Positions 6,762 to 8,839 of a stretch of 8,839 nucleotides of DNA are shown one piece after another. The stretch covers positions 1 through 8,839 of the forward strand of contig DRMA01000024.1 of assembly GCA_011375245.1 (NCBI GenBank), in the 5' to 3' direction. The translations under genes and the position numbers were made by a program. The notes under the pieces were generated by a model. It did not search any database, was not told where the DNA came from, and saw only the letters and a list, made by a program, of their open reading frames with translations. The stretch's first letter is position 1; each line of letters begins with the position of its first letter. The DNA comes from Thiothrix sp. GTDB taxonomy: Bacteria > Pseudomonadota > Gammaproteobacteria > Thiotrichales > Thiotrichaceae.

Positions 6762-7658
6762 ATGAGCCATTTTGATAACATTCTTGTCGCGATTGACTTT
6801 AAAGCGACTGAACAAGCAGAAATCGACCATGCAATTAACCTCGCTAAAATGCATCAAGCAAAACTCACCTTTATGTCGGTTATTCCAGAACTACCTCGCG
6901 ATGCATATCTTGAGATATCTGCTATGTCACCTGAACAGCGATTAAAACATCAACTTGAACAACGTATGGAACAACTTGAAATAGTTTCCCAATGCGCCAT
7001 ACAAGATACAGGCATCAAAACAGAGTGTATAGCTGTCTCGGGCATACCCAGCGTAGAAATTATTAAACAAGTCATGCGTAATAATCATGATTTACTCATG
7101 ATTGCTGAACGAGAAAACAACTCTGTCTTGAAAAATAAGCTAATGGGTAGCACCGCCCGAGAGCTACTACGTAAAGCACCTTGTCCTGTCTTAGCCGTAC
7201 ACCCACAGTCCTTAAGAGATTACAAACGTATTATAGCCACCATTAATGTCAGCGAACAAAAAGGAGTCAATAGTGAGAACCTCAATCAAACTATTGTTTC
7301 CAATGCTATTTTTATTGCCGAAGCTGATAAGAGTGCTTTATCTATAGTATCGATTATGCCCCCTGAGGCTAGTAAAACGAGTTATATGGAAAAAATTAAG
7401 TCCTGTCTAAACAGCAACAACGTTATTATTGATGATGAAAACATTCATGTGGAAGTCGGTGAACCTGCACAAGTTATTATCGATGCAACCTTGACCCATA
7501 AAACGGATTTACTCGTAATGGGCATGTTATCGCGTACTGGCATTCAAGGCTTTTTTATTGGTAATACCGTAGAAAAAGTACTTGATATGGTCGAATGCTC
7601 TATTTTGACAATTAAACCTGCTGAATTTGTTTCCCCCATCAAGCTCAATGATGAATGA
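6762..7658 (+). CDS. UspE-like tandem universal stress protein
   Basis: A 298-residue cytosolic protein with two Usp domains (about 4-147 and 153-286). The first begins FDNILVAIDF and ends LMGSTARELLRKAPCPVLAVHP; the second ends VMGMLSRTGIQGFFIGNTVEKVL. The canonical ATP-binding signature G-x2-G-x9-G-(S/T) is degenerate in both halves: domain 2 reads GxxS and then GNT, and domain 1 keeps only GST. The GNT form, the tandem layout and the acidic C-terminal tail (PIKLNDE) resemble E. coli UspE (316 residues), a stress, motility and cell-interaction factor that carries no classical ATP site. Its function here is inferred only as a stress-responsive regulator or chaperone-like protein. The start at 6762 is backed by AGGAG and AGGAA upstream. 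It is divergent from sulP; Usp proteins often accompany transporters, so a functional link is possible but unproven. The 3' end converges on the Fe-S oxidoreductase gene. Confidence 0.92.
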   Translation: MSHFDNILVAIDFKATEQAEIDHAINLAKMHQAKLTFMSVIPELPRDAYLEISAMSPEQRLKHQLEQRMEQLEIVSQCAIQDTGIKTECIAVSGIPSVEIIKQVMRNNHDLLMIAERENNSVLKNKLMGSTARELLRKAPCPVLAVHPQSLRDYKRIIATINVSEQKGVNSENLNQTIVSNAIFIAEADKSALSIVSIMPPEASKTSYMEKIKSCLNSNNVIIDDENIHVEVGEPAQVIIDATLTHKTDLLVMGMLSRTGIQGFFIGNTVEKVLDMVECSILTIKPAEFVSPIKLNDE

Positions 7659-7705
7659 CTATGCATGACGCACATCTAAAGAAATTACAACAAAAAAAGC
7701 CATTT

Positions 7706-7727
7706 CCTTCTCTCCCCATAGAGAAGG
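7706..7727. terminator. 8-bp perfect hairpin between convergent genes, possible terminator
   Basis: CCTTCTCT (7706-7713) and AGAGAAGG (7720-7727) form a perfect 8-bp stem with a 6-nt loop, between the convergent stops of the Usp and Fe-S oxidoreductase genes. Read on the minus strand, a run of seven T (A-run 7692-7698) begins 7 nt beyond the stem, which is too far for a textbook intrinsic terminator. No T-run follows on the plus strand. The stem also resembles the pyrimidine-rich palindromes scattered between genes in some gammaproteobacteria, so an interspersed repeat is an alternative. Confidence 0.45.
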
Positions 7728-7734
7728 GACCTGC

Positions 7735-7765
7735 AAAACTTATAACAAAACTTATAACAAAACTT
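7735..7765. repeat. 12-bp tandem repeat spanning the stop codon of the Fe-S oxidoreductase gene
   Basis: The unit AAAACTTATAAC occurs at 7735-7746 and 7747-7758, followed by a partial third copy AAAACTT (7759-7765). The stop codon of the minus-strand gene (7752-7754) lies in the second copy, so the last codons of the protein are part of the repeat. Slippage would leave the product ending nearly unchanged. Confidence 0.85.
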
Positions 7766-8839
7766 TTTCAATCCCACCATGACTTGCCTGACGAATAAAC
7801 TGTTGCTGCCATCCGTTACCCAATAATTCATTCGCTATCTCAACCACAATATAATCCGTTTCTACCTCTGTCGCATCCGCATAACGTGATAAGCCTTGCT
7901 GGCATGCAGGACAGTTCGTAAGCAATTTCACCCTACCCTGCTCCGCTTGCTGTTTTTTAGTCAATACCTCAACACCCTGTTTAATCTCTTCTTCCTTACG
8001 AAAACGTAACTGGCTAGAAATATCAGGGCGATTCACCGCAAAAGTACCTGCTTCGCCACAACAACGATCAGACTTAATGACTGTCTGCCCCATTAACTCA
8101 GAAACCAATTCTGTCGGTTCATAATGTTTAATCGGTGAATGACAAGGGTCATGGTAAAGGTATTGTGTACCTTTAACCCCTTCTAAGTGAACCCCTTGCT
8201 CTTTTAAATATTCATGGATATCCAATAAGCGACATTCAGGGAAAATAGCCTCAAACTCATATTTTAACAATTGATCCATACAGGTGCCACACGACATAAT
8301 CACTGTATTAATCTTTAAATAACGTAAAACATGGGCAATACGATGAAATAAAACACGATTCTCCGTTGAAATCTTCGTGCCTTTTTTGGTATCACCTGAG
8401 GCATTTTGCGGATAACCACAACACAAATAAGTGGGCGGTAGTACAGTGGTTGCTCCTGTTTCATACAACATCGCCAACGTCGCCAAGCCGACTTGACTAA
8501 ATAGACGCTCCGAACCACATCCTGGAAAATAAAATACCGCATCACCGTCTTTCATTGGATCACGAATAATAGGAATCGTGTTGCCATCTTCCAAGCCAAG
8601 CATGGCACGTGTGGTTTTAGCAGGTAAGCCAACAGGCAGCGGTTTTTTAACAAATTCAATAACAAATTCTTTAATCGGTGCTTTGCCAACCGTTGCACTA
8701 GGTATATTGCCACGCAGAAAACCAAATCGTTTAAATAACTGATGCCCCATGCGTTGTGCGTTATAACCCACTTGTATTAATCCCAAACGCATCACCTTAA
8801 TGGTTGTTGGATCTTTAATATTTAAAAACTGCATCGAGA
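7752..8839 (-). CDS. C-terminal part of a large FAD-linked/Fe-S oxidoreductase of the DUF3683 fusion type
   Basis: The frame is open to the right edge of the window, so the Met at 8834 is most likely internal and about 360 C-terminal residues are present. Two complete CCG (cysteine-rich, heterodisulfide-reductase/GlpC-like) domains are visible. The first has FPGCG (Cys106), CCGYP (Cys138, Cys139) and SCGTC (Cys182, Cys185); the second has DPCH (Cys231), CCGEAG (Cys258, Cys259) and CPAC (Cys308, Cys311), counted from that Met. Each set can bind a non-cubane or [4Fe-4S] cluster. The sequence and its ending (GGIEKVLL) match the family of proteins of about 1300 residues that join DUF3683, an FAD/FMN-binding oxidase and Fe-S domains. 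Related enzymes (GlcDF, YdiJ, D-lactate dehydrogenase types) oxidise 2-hydroxyacids and pass electrons to the respiratory chain; the substrate of this one is unknown. Calling the whole protein this fusion rests on recognising the C-terminus. Confidence 0.88.
   Translation of the reverse strand, partial: SMQFLNIKDPTTIKVMRLGLIQVGYNAQRMGHQLFKRFGFLRGNIPSATVGKAPIKEFVIEFVKKPLPVGLPAKTTRAMLGLEDGNTIPIIRDPMKDGDAVFYFPGCGSERLFSQVGLATLAMLYETGATTVLPPTYLCCGYPQNASGDTKKGTKISTENRVLFHRIAHVLRYLKINTVIMSCGTCMDQLLKYEFEAIFPECRLLDIHEYLKEQGVHLEGVKGTQYLYHDPCHSPIKHYEPTELVSELMGQTVIKSDRCCGEAGTFAVNRPDISSQLRFRKEEEIKQGVEVLTKKQQAEQGRVKLLTNCPACQQGLSRYADATEVETDYIVVEIANELLGNGWQQQFIRQASHGGIEKVLL

Overview
The window is AT-rich and densely coded, with 7 genes, two of them cut by the window edges. 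It reads as a chromosomal segment of a gammaproteobacterium. The evidence is an E. coli-type biosynthetic threonine deaminase with two ACT-like domains, a UspE-like tandem universal stress protein, and a very large FAD/Fe-S oxidoreductase of the DUF3683 fusion type, which is common in beta- and gammaproteobacteria. The lactate-dehydrogenase-like (type 3) malate dehydrogenase and the SulP transporter would suit a sulfur- or methane-oxidising lineage, but the genus cannot be fixed from this sequence.

Layout, left to right. (1) The 3' three-quarters of ilvA (+) meets a small SPOR-domain lipoprotein gene (-), with a hairpin plus T-tract terminator between them. (2) The lipoprotein gene lies 65 bp downstream of the mdh stop on the same strand, and mdh starts at 2681 rather than at the longest open frame. 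(3) A 442-bp divergent gap separates mdh from a lone gene (+) for a DUF1887/Card1(Can2)-like protein: an N-terminal CARF sensor fused to a C-terminal PD-(D/E)XK nuclease. (4) A SulP-STAS anion transporter gene (-) converges on that gene. (5) A 639-bp gap with a perfect 20-bp tandem duplication and a GC-rich hairpin separates sulP from the divergent UspE-like gene (+). (6) The last gene (-) is the C-terminal 360 residues or so of the FAD/Fe-S oxidoreductase, carrying two complete CCG (cysteine-rich) domains. It converges on the Usp gene across a hairpin and a 12-bp tandem repeat that contains its stop codon.

Most genes are housekeeping: isoleucine biosynthesis, TCA-cycle malate oxidation, cell-envelope peptidoglycan binding, anion uptake, stress response, and probably hydroxyacid oxidation feeding the respiratory chain. 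The outlier is the CARF-nuclease at 3124-4305. In characterised relatives this architecture is an accessory effector of type III CRISPR-Cas, switched on by cyclic oligoadenylate made by Cas10. Here it stands alone, with no cas gene, CRISPR array or mobile element visible around it. It is the best candidate in the window for an undescribed defence or signalling role, though an unlinked type III locus elsewhere in the genome is the simplest explanation.
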